Shown here piece after piece: positions 16,814 to 26,485 of a stretch of 47,264 nt of DNA (position 1 is its first letter; each line of letters begins with the position of its first letter). The notes under the pieces are model-generated. The model had not been told where the DNA came from and ran no database searches. It worked only from the letters and a program-made list of their open reading frames with translations. Source of the stretch: a virus; the IMG/VR virus record IMGVR_UViG_3300042260_000250, positions 1 to 47,264 of that record, one strand, 5' to 3'. The position numbers and the translations under genes are program-made.

Positions 16814-17721
16814 TATGTTGTAATACTTGTGAAGTTTTTACTGAAATCAATATTATTACCTCTATCTTGTCTAACCTCAAATAACAATTTATTGTATTCA
16901 TCTCTAATTTCGTAAAGATTGTACTGTCTGTATATATTATTTTCAGTGTCGTAGATTGTGTAGATACCGTCGTCAATAGACTTAGTTTGATTACCGTAAA
17001 GAGCTATCGCCAATGTATTGAAATCGTGTTCAGCAACTTCGATATCAATCGTTATTGGGTTAAAAAAAGTATTACTGATAATGATATTTTGACCAGGCTG
17101 ACCAATGAATGGTGTTGCGTTTGGTTTATTAGTAGGTGCAGATGAAGGTGTCAACGTACAAAACATTAAATTAGTAACACCATCAACATAACGATATCTA
17201 ATCGCTTTTTGAGATGTGTTTGTTAAGTTTTGAGTTACAGGTTGACAATAAAAATTAGAGGTGATTACTCTAAAGAAGTTAGGTATCTTAGTACCATCAT
17301 CATTTAAGTATTCAATTCTAAAACCAACTAAACCTTGTGCAGTAAATTTATTTTTAAATTGAGCAGGAACATTATCTAAATTAATTACAATACCTTTAAT
17401 GTTTGGTAACGCTGATAATACACCACAATCATTAATCTGTGTTCTTATTTGAGCAGGTCTAAGATATAAGGTATATATTCCAAGTTTATTAAATTCATTT
17501 GCGGGTAATTTTAAATTATATAACCCACCAAGAATTTCAATGTCGGCATTACCACCTGTACTTGCATTATTGAAGTAAGGTCTTAATATTGTTTTAGCAT
17601 CCAACGATTTTAATATAAAGTTGTCCGTCGCGTCTCTTGAAGGTGTATAATTTAAAATAATATCAACATCTTCGGGTGATACATCAGACGGTCTTATCGT
17701 TCCATATGTTCCTATTGCCAT
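16813..17721 (-). CDS. Putative tail/baseplate structural protein (302 aa)
   Basis: I recognise no named family. The protein is beta-rich, soluble and without signal or membrane segments. It has an N-terminal IRPSDVSPEDVDIILNYTP stretch and a middle part with paired beta strands (ADIEILGGLYNLKLP, IYTLYLRPAQIRTQ). The C-terminus (IRDEYNKLLFEVRQDRGNN) may be helical. It sits between a PKD-containing protein and the gpI/gp7-like wedge protein, with a TAATG overlap to the latter, so a role in the baseplate periphery or fibre attachment is inferred from context. A copy of the recurrent TATTTAT motif lies 22-28 nt upstream of its ATG. Confidence 0.6.
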   Translation of the reverse strand: MAIGTYGTIRPSDVSPEDVDIILNYTPSRDATDNFILKSLDAKTILRPYFNNASTGGNADIEILGGLYNLKLPANEFNKLGIYTLYLRPAQIRTQINDCGVLSALPNIKGIVINLDNVPAQFKNKFTAQGLVGFRIEYLNDDGTKIPNFFRVITSNFYCQPVTQNLTNTSQKAIRYRYVDGVTNLMFCTLTPSSAPTNKPNATPFIGQPGQNIIISNTFFNPITIDIEVAEHDFNTLAIALYGNQTKSIDDGIYTIYDTENNIYRQYNLYEIRDEYNKLLFEVRQDRGNNIDFSKNFTSITT

Positions 17722-17742
17722 TTTGTTTTATTTTGTTTTTTA

Positions 17743-17749
17743 ATAAATA
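17743..17749 (-). promoter_or_regulatory. Recurrent TATTTAT motif upstream of the 302-aa gene
   Basis: The coding-strand text is TAATAAACTATTTATTA, an imperfect 7-bp inverted repeat around CTA, 22-28 nt before the ATG in the only sizeable gap of this gene cluster. A promoter role is inferred. Confidence 0.4.
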
Positions 17750-17768
17750 GTTTATTAGTCTTTTTTGA

Positions 17769-18881
17769 TTATAGATTTTCTTGTTTTATAAAATTAAAAA
17801 ATCCATATCCATAGTTTTCAAGGTCTCCAATGTTATCAACCTCACCCAATCTTTCAATTCGTTCTAAAGCACTGTTCTTCCCTCGTTCAATAAAAACGTC
17901 GGACTGAACTTCTGGTTGATAGACGATATTCATTAATGACTCATCTTTCACAATCGGTTCTTGAACCATCCATTCAGGAATCAAACCACTACTATAGGTT
18001 AAGTACGATGTTGTTCCATCAATAAAATCAAGATACTGAGTATCTTGTATTGTATAACCCGTATATGTTGGTGTCATCGCACTTATCACACCAAAAAACT
18101 GATTATTTTTATCCTTTATAATTTTATTAAGAACATAAGGGTTTTTACCATAAGATTGTAGTTCAGTTATTCTAGACTCCGTATTACCCGTAATTAAGAA
18201 AGGTGTAGAGGTATAGTTACTTGAGACTTGGGAAACTATGTTGTTCTCGGAATCACCTGTAAAAATATAATCATAGGATATTGGAGTAGCACTCCAAGAA
18301 CCAACGTTTGATGTAAAATAAGCGGTGCCCTTAGGATTATCTATTGTAGTACCTGTAAATGGAACCACCACAGTTTTTTTAACGGTATTAACACCCCAAG
18401 GATTTTTTTGTGTTAAAGTTATTGTATACGTCCCATTATTAATATAATCGTGATAAATGTAATTTGGTGATAACGTTGTGATTGTTTGACCACTTACACC
18501 ATCACCCCAATCAACTTCAAATGTTGAAAACTTTAAATAATTTTTAAACTTTTGGTCTGACGTATTATAGAAATAATATCTCTTAGGTGAAACTGTTTGA
18601 GCCGAGAAAACAAAATTCTTCACAACATCAGATTGTAGTAAGTTACCATCAAATATTGAATATAACCCGACATCAACTGCGGTCTCGGTTATCATAATAG
18701 GAATTGTTAACCCCGTTAATAATGAATCTCCATTAGTCCCTCCCGAAAGAACTTGACTCATACCTGAATAAACATATGTACACCCACTCGAGTATGTATC
18801 ACCACTTGGGTAACATATGTTGAATATATCACCCCCAATAACTTCAGGTGAAATTTTAATATAATATCTATCTTCGTTCAT
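17769..18881 (-). CDS. Tail protein with PKD-like domain (370 aa)
   Basis: Residues ~117-172 show the hallmarks of a PKD/Ig-like domain: FEVDWGDG, a YIYHDYINNGTYTITLT strand pair (the usual H-x-Y...G-x-Y-x-V-x-L pattern), then VKKTVVVPF. PKD domains are common in Bacteroidota surface proteins and phage fibres, where they act as beta-sandwich spacers or binding modules. The N-terminal ~110 residues are beta-rich with repeated YSSGCTYVYSG-like text. The C-terminal ~50 residues (QPEVQSDVFIERGKNSALER, then RLGEVDNIGDLENYGYGFF) look like a conserved docking tail. It overlaps the previous gene at TAATG. Its exact place in the virion is unknown. Confidence 0.65.
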   Translation of the reverse strand: MNEDRYYIKISPEVIGGDIFNICYPSGDTYSSGCTYVYSGMSQVLSGGTNGDSLLTGLTIPIMITETAVDVGLYSIFDGNLLQSDVVKNFVFSAQTVSPKRYYFYNTSDQKFKNYLKFSTFEVDWGDGVSGQTITTLSPNYIYHDYINNGTYTITLTQKNPWGVNTVKKTVVVPFTGTTIDNPKGTAYFTSNVGSWSATPISYDYIFTGDSENNIVSQVSSNYTSTPFLITGNTESRITELQSYGKNPYVLNKIIKDKNNQFFGVISAMTPTYTGYTIQDTQYLDFIDGTTSYLTYSSGLIPEWMVQEPIVKDESLMNIVYQPEVQSDVFIERGKNSALERIERLGEVDNIGDLENYGYGFFNFIKQENL

Positions 18882-19693
18882 TATGGGTTAATATATTCAT
18901 ACCATTTTATCGGATTTGACTCCTGACCTGCAAGAGTTTGTCCTCCACTTGAAATATCGTAGATTTTATACGTGTAAGTATTATAATCTAAAATGACCTT
19001 ATAATAGAAATATCTATCCTGTGGGAAATTAAACTTATCGCCAATCAAACTTGATTGGGGTCGATTCATCATCTTAACAAAATACCCGTTTTTCGCATCA
19101 AAAAATTTGGCAGTCATATAAAATGTTGTGATATTTAAAAAATCTCGTTTTTTTAACCAGTAAATAAACATACCTTCTTGGTCCCCTAAATAATCCAATT
19201 TGAATATTGGAGTTTTAATATTCTTAGTCTCATATCCAACTGTTGCTGCAGTTGTTGCTCCCTGTTGTGTTGGAATTATTATTGTCACATAATTTGTTTG
19301 GGTTTTTAAATCCGTACTATCATACAAATCCAATTTAAAAAATGAATTTTTAAAAGGATTTGAATACATATAAACTTCATTCGTTGAGAACCCTTGTACA
19401 ACATACGAAGGTTCCCATATAGTTGTACTGACATTAGCCCCGTTAGGCACAAAATTAAATGAGTAATTAACATCCGTTTTCAACACATTATTTGTAGGGT
19501 CGACAATACCCGCAGGTGCGAATCTGGCAACTTCAAAATCTTTATCTCCATTTAAGATTTCAGTAATGGCGTTTCTTTCAAACGCAACTAAAGAATCCGA
19601 CCTGTCGGTCAAATCCCAAGTCATTTGTACAGGTATCACTAATTCTTTATCAGTATCAGTAGGTAACGATATTTTATATTTATTCACAATCAT
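18881..19693 (-). CDS. Putative tail/baseplate structural protein (270 aa)
   Basis: I recognise no family. The protein is soluble, rich in aromatics and beta-prone (NYSFNFVPNG, FFKLDLYDS, YYKVILDYNTYTYKIYDIS), in keeping with a virion protein. It overlaps the upstream 600-aa gene by 14 nt and the downstream PKD gene by a TAATG, indicating translational coupling within one structural operon. The SYVVQGFSTNE segment resembles the DYVVQGYLSTNQ segment at the start of the second internal module of the giant collagen-like protein. That may be chance, or a short shared strand. Confidence 0.6.
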   Translation of the reverse strand: MIVNKYKISLPTDTDKELVIPVQMTWDLTDRSDSLVAFERNAITEILNGDKDFEVARFAPAGIVDPTNNVLKTDVNYSFNFVPNGANVSTTIWEPSYVVQGFSTNEVYMYSNPFKNSFFKLDLYDSTDLKTQTNYVTIIIPTQQGATTAATVGYETKNIKTPIFKLDYLGDQEGMFIYWLKKRDFLNITTFYMTAKFFDAKNGYFVKMMNRPQSSLIGDKFNFPQDRYFYYKVILDYNTYTYKIYDISSGGQTLAGQESNPIKWYEYINP

Positions 19694-21482
19694 CTATATC
19701 TGGGTCTGAAATTGCATATAATTGTTCAGGGACATTTCCTTCAGGAAATAATCTGAATATTATTTTTCTTGATGGATAATGAGAGCCATTTAAGAATGGG
19801 TAATCCACACCCAATCCATTACCATCTATATAACCATAAGTATATAAGTCTCTCCATCTTAACGTTTGATAGTATTCTGAGAAGTACGCATAATCAGGAA
19901 CTCCTTCTATCGTTTTAACGTCCCCCTCTTCAATATAATCAGAATACACTTTTAGTGTAATCGAATTATGTGGTTGGTAATAATACCCTGGAGGGTTATT
20001 AGGACTACACGAAAAATTAAATGGGTCAGCATTTAAAATACATCCGACTTTAAATAAATTATCATTAAAAACAATCTTATGATATAGAGGTGATATAACT
20101 CTTTCTTTTTGTTCGAATCGATTAAACTCACAATAATCCCCATCAATAATATCACCTTCTTTTAAGTCATTGTTATAATAAAAATTGAAGGTATTACTAC
20201 CAATAGTTTTACTATACGTACCTGTACTAATATTGGTTTTATTTCTTGATTTATTTGACGCTGCCCAATATGGGTTAACGTCTGATGTGATATTAAACCC
20301 AAATCCTTCTCGAATAGCGGGAAAATTTGGCACACTAGTATCGAGTGGCTTATTCATCCACCCAAAATATCCTTTATTTATAATTGTTATGAATAATTCA
20401 CTTAATGGTCTATTCTGATTATCAACATAAGGTGCAATGTTAATGTCTTTACTAAAAGAAATTAAATACGATTGATTACCTTCTTTTTGAGTAATTCTCG
20501 CGGTATGGTCAGGGGTTAATGAACTATATTCGTACTGTCTGACGTTATCAAAAGGATTGTATTCAAATCCCGCTTTAGTTAATATAGTATCACTTACATT
20601 TGTAAGTATTCTATGTTTTCTAACATAATATTCTGATTTAGTTTCACCTGAGTTATAAATGTCGACTATTCTTTTAAAAGTACCTTTAGTATCATTTGTA
20701 AATGTAACACCAGTAAATCCGTAATTATAAAGATTAAAAATATATTCACCCGAACCAAACCCTGATTGACCTAAAGAATAAACTTGGAAAACCTTACTAC
20801 CTCCATATCCCAACCATCCAGGGATGTTTATTTCAACATATTCCCCTTCAGATAGATTGTGTTTAACGGGACAGACAAATGAAATTAAATCTTGCCCTGA
20901 CTCGGTGTATGGGTTTTGAATATAAAAAGGAATACCATCACCAGCAGCCCATCCATTAGTCCCACCATCCTCTTCATAATACTCTAATCTTTTAGTATAA
21001 TCGTTTTGATATGCGTAACTAATATATTGGGTCCAATTATATGTTGTCGCACTTTTATTTACAAAATATATGTGTGGTTGAACCGTACCTGATGTTGTAG
21101 TATATCCTGGAACTTTGTTATCGGTTCGTATAAAATCAAATTCGTTATATAGTGGATACCCTGTCCACATAGTGGTATTAAATGAACTTAGTTGATTGGC
21201 GTAGTACATATTATACGTGAACGGTTTATAGTCAAGTAAACCAGTACTTCCACTATACACGTTATAAAACATAAAATCCATATTAGCACTAAGTCTAAAA
21301 GTGGATGACGCCTGTCTTTCGTCGTCAAACACTTGAGCTAAACTGATTCGATTATTCCTATCAAACTCATCAATTTCTTTTTGAGTATTTTCCAGAGGTA
21401 CTTTAATACCTAAATCCGTATCAATTGCGGTCTTATATCTTTTAGACCCTAATACTATTCTTGTTTCAATTTGATTACTCAT
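19680..21482 (-). CDS. Putative baseplate structural protein (600 aa)
   Basis: I recognise no family by eye. The N-terminal 50 residues (IETRIVLGSKRYKTAIDTDL, then IKVPLENTQKEIDEFDRNNR) include a charged helical stretch. The rest is aromatic- and Asn-rich with predicted beta strands (EYVEINIPGW, EYIFNLYNYGFTG). There are no membrane segments. It is coupled to the 1630-aa gene (8-nt overlap) and to the 270-aa gene (14-nt overlap). It occupies roughly the gp8-gp10 slot of the T4 order gp53-gp5-gp6-gp7-gp8, but I see no sequence evidence that it is one of those proteins. Confidence 0.6.
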   Translation of the reverse strand: MSNQIETRIVLGSKRYKTAIDTDLGIKVPLENTQKEIDEFDRNNRISLAQVFDDERQASSTFRLSANMDFMFYNVYSGSTGLLDYKPFTYNMYYANQLSSFNTTMWTGYPLYNEFDFIRTDNKVPGYTTTSGTVQPHIYFVNKSATTYNWTQYISYAYQNDYTKRLEYYEEDGGTNGWAAGDGIPFYIQNPYTESGQDLISFVCPVKHNLSEGEYVEINIPGWLGYGGSKVFQVYSLGQSGFGSGEYIFNLYNYGFTGVTFTNDTKGTFKRIVDIYNSGETKSEYYVRKHRILTNVSDTILTKAGFEYNPFDNVRQYEYSSLTPDHTARITQKEGNQSYLISFSKDINIAPYVDNQNRPLSELFITIINKGYFGWMNKPLDTSVPNFPAIREGFGFNITSDVNPYWAASNKSRNKTNISTGTYSKTIGSNTFNFYYNNDLKEGDIIDGDYCEFNRFEQKERVISPLYHKIVFNDNLFKVGCILNADPFNFSCSPNNPPGYYYQPHNSITLKVYSDYIEEGDVKTIEGVPDYAYFSEYYQTLRWRDLYTYGYIDGNGLGVDYPFLNGSHYPSRKIIFRLFPEGNVPEQLYAISDPDIDDCE

Positions 21483-24400
21483 TTAAACCTGTAGTTCCTA
21501 AGAACTTATTTGAAAATCTGTTTATGGCAGTATTACCTTTTCTTAATCCAAAATAGAAATACCAAGGAGCACCTCCTAATATAGTCTTACCTTGAATTGT
21601 TGGTGCCGAATAATTGTAAGTTATTGACGCCATATCATTCGAATTACTTGCAAATAAATAACCACGAGCGTTATATTCATTAACCGAAGCGTTCCATACA
21701 GGATATGGACTACCAGGTATTTGTGTTGGTAATCTATCCATTTGTTGATACTTAACCGCCACAATACTCGAAGGGTCAGGAGATGTAGCCCAATTATTAG
21801 TTTGTGTACCAAAGATTGTGTTACCCGAATTTAATCTCCACATATAATGAGGTGTAAGTTGTGATTTAGTTGAGGTATAATCGTAAGCAAAATCATTAGT
21901 TAATGGGTTCCATCTAATTGTTCTAACAGGTGAGATAAAATCTCTAACTTGTATTGATTCCGTACTTGAGGTAAACATAATACCCATCATAATACTATTT
22001 GAACTAGTCCCCGCCGCGATTACAGACGCCCCTCCAGGGGATGAAGGTGATGTAGTATAAAAGGATGTGTCCAACGGAACCACACCAATTTGGGAGTTAA
22101 CCGCCACTGATTGTGCGAAATCAGCATCAACCTTTCTACCACTTCTTGAAAATAATCGAGTAATTTGGTTACCAAAGAAGTTAGCTAAGAAACTAGAATC
22201 AAGTAATCTCATAATACCAAATAGATTAACCATATCTGAAGTATCATTATATGAAGTTTCAGAGAACTCTTTCATATTATACCCATCAAATTGACCGTTT
22301 AAAATAATCTCTTTCATAAATGAATCTCTAGGTCCTAAATTAATAAGAGTTGTTGGGTATTTTAAATTAGTATCATTAGCTCCTTTACCATCATCCCCTC
22401 TTGATTTAAATCCAATAAAGTTACTACCATCCCAAGGTGTACTTCTATAATAAAACGTATTTGTTGTTGGGTGTAGGAAAATAATATCTCGACAATACTC
22501 CCGACCATTAACTTTATTCTTACTATTATAATAGGTATTAATTTTGAACGGATATGCAAATAATACACCGTTAATCCAATTATTATTAAAGACCTGACTT
22601 AAAACTCCTTGACATAATGCAAAGAAGAACTTGAATCTAAGGATATATTCCCCAAAATTTTCAAGGTCTTTACCCATTCCAGCAATTGGCCCGAAAATAT
22701 CATTAATGTCACCACAACGAGGACAAAAACGATAACAACCGTTATCAGTCACCGCATCATCGTTCTTACACGCAGGGTCAACAGTGATATTTAAACCACT
22801 GGTACCCTGGTCGTAACATTTTAATGAAACCATTTTAGTACAAGTAAATGTATTTAAAGCACTATTACTTTCAAACGCGTTGTCATTAGGTTCAAATGTG
22901 TCAGCATACGACGCGTTTGATTGTCCAGCACCTGCAACAATAATACCATTAGTCGAGAAGGTATATACGGTCAACGCAGGATTTTGTTGTAAGAAATAGG
23001 TGTTATTACCATTAGTTGTTTGAAAATCAGAAGTAGGTAATCTATCACTTCTCATAACATTATTCTTATAATAAGACATACTTAAAGTACTACCCGTATT
23101 ATACCCTGGACTATAATAATATGATTTTAAATTGTTAGGGTATGATGTTGATGGGGTAAACACATACGCTCCTCCGTCAACAAATTCACTAGGGTTATAT
23201 TTTCTTGGGGTTAGTGTACCACTATACAAAGCCTGACTTGATAACGATTTAAGTAAACGTCTAGGTGATGATATTGTATTATCAATCTTAGATGGGCTCA
23301 AAACCGTAGCTGGTGGTGATGGTACAAATACCGACGGAATCACTTTAGTATTATCTAAACTAGAATAAAACGTATGAGTATTAGTCGTGTACCCCGTATA
23401 ATAATATGACGATGAATTTGCGGGTTCAAAGAATTGAGAACTAAAATATAAATCAAATCCATTGTTAGGAGTGTTGTTATTCATACCAGAACCAAAATCG
23501 TGGTCAAACATATTCAACGGTGATGATGATGCAGGTAGCGTCGAATTCTTAATTGGAACGTTAACTTTATAATCCCCGATAACTAAACAATCTGGTTGGT
23601 TAATTGATGTGTACCCAAAAACTCGACTCAGGTCAAATTTAGTTTGAACACTAAATGAATTAGGGTCAACACCTCTTTGGATTATTAATACCTTACTGTC
23701 TTGTGATATAAAATCAATAGGTGTCACAGTTACCGTGTCACTAAAAATTCCCGTAAAACTAGTAATAGTTGAAGTACTTTCAATAATATCCCCAAAACTA
23801 TTCGCGAAACGAGTTGCAGGTACTAAACTTCTAAACTGAGCAATGGTCATTCCCGTTATTACTTGGAAATACTCAATATCTGACGGATATGTGTAATATA
23901 TTGTTTTACTAACATTAGTGTTATACATAGTAGGTGTCGAATATGAAAATGGTATATTCGACAATGGGTTAGTCGGACTTGCGTAAGTACCACTTAACGT
24001 AGTTGGTATTGTCGTAGTACCCGTTAACTGAGTACTTCCAATACTATTAACCGTTGCACCTGTAAAGTTAGGGTCTTTAGATGAATATGGACTTGAAAAT
24101 GAGAACATCTTACCCGCACTAAGGGTAGTCGCTTTACTAACTAAAATCGCAATTACATTATCAAAATGTCCCGCAGTAGGACCGTTAGAAGTTGGTTCGT
24201 ATGTCACTTTCACCTGATTAGCACCATTGTAGTAAGAACCTTTAGTATTAAATAAATTAATCCTCTCACCAAACGGTAAATCATAACATTCCATAAAACC
24301 TGAAGAAGTATTTATTCTCCCGACACCTCCCGCAGTCATATTGGTACCATTAACAAATGTACCCCCTAATAATTGTTTGATAATAGGGACATCTGATGGT

Positions 24401-26367
24401 GACCAAAAAAGTGTATTACTGAAAATATTATTAAATACCGATGGGTTGTCCAACTTACCAAAGGCAGTCGGTATGTTAAATGATGTTATAAATTGACTTT
24501 GGTTTTGTTGTGCCTGACCCGTGGTTTGATTAGCCCCACCTGTTGTAGGGTCACTACCATTACCGTCTGACCCATCACAACTACAAGCTTCACAGTCAGG
24601 ATAAGTTAACATTGGCATATCCAATGGTTTAATTGGTAGTTTTGGGTCGTCACAATCAATACCCAAAGAACGACAAATCCATCCAAAAGGATAGAAACTA
24701 ATTGCAACAATACTAAATCCAATACCACAAATACCACAAAGTACTGTTTGAATAATTAGATATATTAGATTTATAAGAAACGCAATAATATCATAGGCGA
24801 TAAGGACGGGTAACATTAAGAACCCAATAATTGAAATTAGAATATTCAATATTATCCATAATAATGATGTATGGAAAACCCCGTCATTCGCAGGAAATTT
24901 ATTTACACTATCTTCACAGGTATCATCATCAATTCTTTTAATTGCTAAGAACTTTTCTTTACCACCAGCAACCTTATAGTTGTCGATTAAACCCGAAACA
25001 GTATAAACTTTATTATAATCGAATTCATAAAATCTATCTTCACAATTAATATAGGATAATAATTCAGGGTTTGTTATATCAACACTACCTGTAGTATACC
25101 CTGACCAACCTAAATCAAACGCATATGATGTTAACGCGTCATTATAATCCCCAAGACCACCTCGTAATGGGTCAGACCCATAAAACTCCCATCCTTTTTC
25201 TTTAATGTTTGGGACTAAGAAATAACCTCTTTTAAAATCTTCCGCAATACTCTTACTTTGTTGCCATTTAATTTTAAACCTGTATTTAGCTTTAGTTGGG
25301 ATACCGACTTTAGGGTCGTTTGAAATAACCTGTTCCCCATATTCATTTGTAGATATGTAGTTATTATTCATTGGTAGGTCAAACATCCACACACCATTAC
25401 CGTCAATAACTTTACCACCATTAGGTAGTTTAGCTTGTTCGAGTATTGGTAACCCGTCAGAGTCGTTAAAGATTGTTTGGGTAATAGCCAAAATCTCACC
25501 AGGTCCTGTGGTCATTTGACACTGATTTCCTGTTTCTTTTCTCGAAACACAATTTTGTTTAATGGCAATAGAGTTTGAGGTACTAACTAATGACCCCATA
25601 AAAATTGCGGTAGGTTTAATATCAATGTTAGCCTCGTTGGTAATGTCAAAATCTGTTCTTGTAATACCTATTTGACATATCTCAGGTTCACCCCAAAATG
25701 GTGCAACCTCAATACTCTTATTAATAACAACAACCTGAGGTAATGAATTAAAGTTCGATGATGAATTAAATTTATTCCCATCAAATTGTTCTTCAGTTGC
25801 AAGTCCCATTCTAACCAAATCCTGAGGTCCTAACGAAAAAGGACCAATATCAGATAGGTCAACATTCATCACTATAGTATGACTACCAACAGGTACCCCA
25901 TAAATTAAGTAATCACCACTGTCATTCGTTTGAACGGTATATTTGTAATACTTGTCATATAATTGAACAACCGTTTGGTCAACTAAGTTATCTTTTCGAG
26001 AAGGGAATGTCCCTGTGGCAACGTGATTACTATAAGAAGGAAGATATGGTAATAGATTAAATTTGTACCCATCCTCATTAGTATCTAAAACCGATTTATA
26101 AGGATATATTGATTTAATGACAGGGTTTTTTAAGTCCTCGTCAGTTACAGGTATGAAGATTGATAACTTAGCGTTTGGTATTCCATAACCATTGTTTGCA
26201 AAAACTCTACCAGCAATAACCCCATAATCTGAGCACATTCTTAAGTAGACATCACCTTGCCTAATTTTTAATGATAATATTTCAAGTTGTTCAAAATCTT
26301 GGTCAACTTGAACTACTAAGTTTTGGTCTTTGCCTGGATTAGCTTTAATTCTATACGAATTCCCCAT
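21475..26367 (-). CDS. Giant baseplate-region protein with internal hydrophobic segments (1630 aa)
   Basis: Residues ~48-185 look like carboxypeptidase-regulatory/Ig-type folds (IAGRVFANNGYGIPNAKLSI, NDSGDYLIYGVPVGSHTIVMNV). Residues ~496-565 form a long, nearly uninterrupted hydrophobic stretch that could make two or three membrane-spanning helices (LLWIILNILISIIGFLMLP, IIAFLINLIYLIIQTVLCGI). That is unusual for a wedge protein. A cysteine cluster follows (CEACSCDG, ~590), then a long Ser/Thr/Asn/Tyr-rich beta region, a second cysteine cluster with CPRC (~1180-1220), and a C-terminus ending PWYFYFGLRKGNTAINRFS. It follows gp6 and precedes unknown wedge proteins, so it belongs to the baseplate by position. 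The start has AAAGGA 5 nt upstream of ATG, one of the few Shine-Dalgarno-like sites here. Its function is unknown; membrane contact during infection is a guess. Confidence 0.65.
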   Translation of the reverse strand: MGNSYRIKANPGKDQNLVVQVDQDFEQLEILSLKIRQGDVYLRMCSDYGVIAGRVFANNGYGIPNAKLSIFIPVTDEDLKNPVIKSIYPYKSVLDTNEDGYKFNLLPYLPSYSNHVATGTFPSRKDNLVDQTVVQLYDKYYKYTVQTNDSGDYLIYGVPVGSHTIVMNVDLSDIGPFSLGPQDLVRMGLATEEQFDGNKFNSSSNFNSLPQVVVINKSIEVAPFWGEPEICQIGITRTDFDITNEANIDIKPTAIFMGSLVSTSNSIAIKQNCVSRKETGNQCQMTTGPGEILAITQTIFNDSDGLPILEQAKLPNGGKVIDGNGVWMFDLPMNNNYISTNEYGEQVISNDPKVGIPTKAKYRFKIKWQQSKSIAEDFKRGYFLVPNIKEKGWEFYGSDPLRGGLGDYNDALTSYAFDLGWSGYTTGSVDITNPELLSYINCEDRFYEFDYNKVYTVSGLIDNYKVAGGKEKFLAIKRIDDDTCEDSVNKFPANDGVFHTSLLWIILNILISIIGFLMLPVLIAYDIIAFLINLIYLIIQTVLCGICGIGFSIVAISFYPFGWICRSLGIDCDDPKLPIKPLDMPMLTYPDCEACSCDGSDGNGSDPTTGGANQTTGQAQQNQSQFITSFNIPTAFGKLDNPSVFNNIFSNTLFWSPSDVPIIKQLLGGTFVNGTNMTAGGVGRINTSSGFMECYDLPFGERINLFNTKGSYYNGANQVKVTYEPTSNGPTAGHFDNVIAILVSKATTLSAGKMFSFSSPYSSKDPNFTGATVNSIGSTQLTGTTTIPTTLSGTYASPTNPLSNIPFSYSTPTMYNTNVSKTIYYTYPSDIEYFQVITGMTIAQFRSLVPATRFANSFGDIIESTSTITSFTGIFSDTVTVTPIDFISQDSKVLIIQRGVDPNSFSVQTKFDLSRVFGYTSINQPDCLVIGDYKVNVPIKNSTLPASSSPLNMFDHDFGSGMNNNTPNNGFDLYFSSQFFEPANSSSYYYTGYTTNTHTFYSSLDNTKVIPSVFVPSPPATVLSPSKIDNTISSPRRLLKSLSSQALYSGTLTPRKYNPSEFVDGGAYVFTPSTSYPNNLKSYYYSPGYNTGSTLSMSYYKNNVMRSDRLPTSDFQTTNGNNTYFLQQNPALTVYTFSTNGIIVAGAGQSNASYADTFEPNDNAFESNSALNTFTCTKMVSLKCYDQGTSGLNITVDPACKNDDAVTDNGCYRFCPRCGDINDIFGPIAGMGKDLENFGEYILRFKFFFALCQGVLSQVFNNNWINGVLFAYPFKINTYYNSKNKVNGREYCRDIIFLHPTTNTFYYRSTPWDGSNFIGFKSRGDDGKGANDTNLKYPTTLINLGPRDSFMKEIILNGQFDGYNMKEFSETSYNDTSDMVNLFGIMRLLDSSFLANFFGNQITRLFSRSGRKVDADFAQSVAVNSQIGVVPLDTSFYTTSPSSPGGASVIAAGTSSNSIMMGIMFTSSTESIQVRDFISPVRTIRWNPLTNDFAYDYTSTKSQLTPHYMWRLNSGNTIFGTQTNNWATSPDPSSIVAVKYQQMDRLPTQIPGSPYPVWNASVNEYNARGYLFASNSNDMASITYNYSAPTIQGKTILGGAPWYFYFGLRKGNTAINRFSNKFLGTTGLNE

Positions 26368-26383
26368 TATATTCCTTTAATCG

Positions 26384-26390
26384 ATAAATA
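26384..26390 (-). promoter_or_regulatory. Recurrent TATTTAT motif upstream of the 1630-aa gene
   Basis: The coding-strand text is CAACTATTTATCGATTAAAG, 17-23 nt before the ATG in a 118-nt gap. Promoter function is inferred from its repeated placement. A further copy of the heptamer lies at 26474-26480, just after the gp6 stop. Confidence 0.4.
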
Positions 26391-26423
26391 GTTGATAGAC
26401 TGTTTTTCAAGTCTGTGCACTGG

Positions 26424-26464
26424 TTTTTATGTTTAGAAAAAACAAGTTACTCTAAACATAAAAA
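26424..26464. other. Perfect 14-bp inverted repeat in the gp6 / 1630-aa gap
   Basis: The arms TTTTTATGTTTAGA (26424-26437) and TCTAAACATAAAAA (26451-26464) are exact complements around a 13-nt loop. The stem ends in A rather than T on both strands, so it is not a standard intrinsic terminator. It could be an RNA processing or stability element, or a protein-binding site. Confidence 0.7.
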
Positions 26465-26485
26465 GATAATGTAATAAATAAATCC

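Noticed and set aside
21475-26367. Calling this gene T4 gp7 from position alone
   Set aside because: The gpI/gp7-type [11 protein letters not shown]...KGT pattern is in the 994-aa protein (13829-16813) instead; this one has membrane-type segments unlike gp7.
26424-26464. Intrinsic terminator
   Set aside because: The stem is AT-rich and is followed by A rather than T on both strands.
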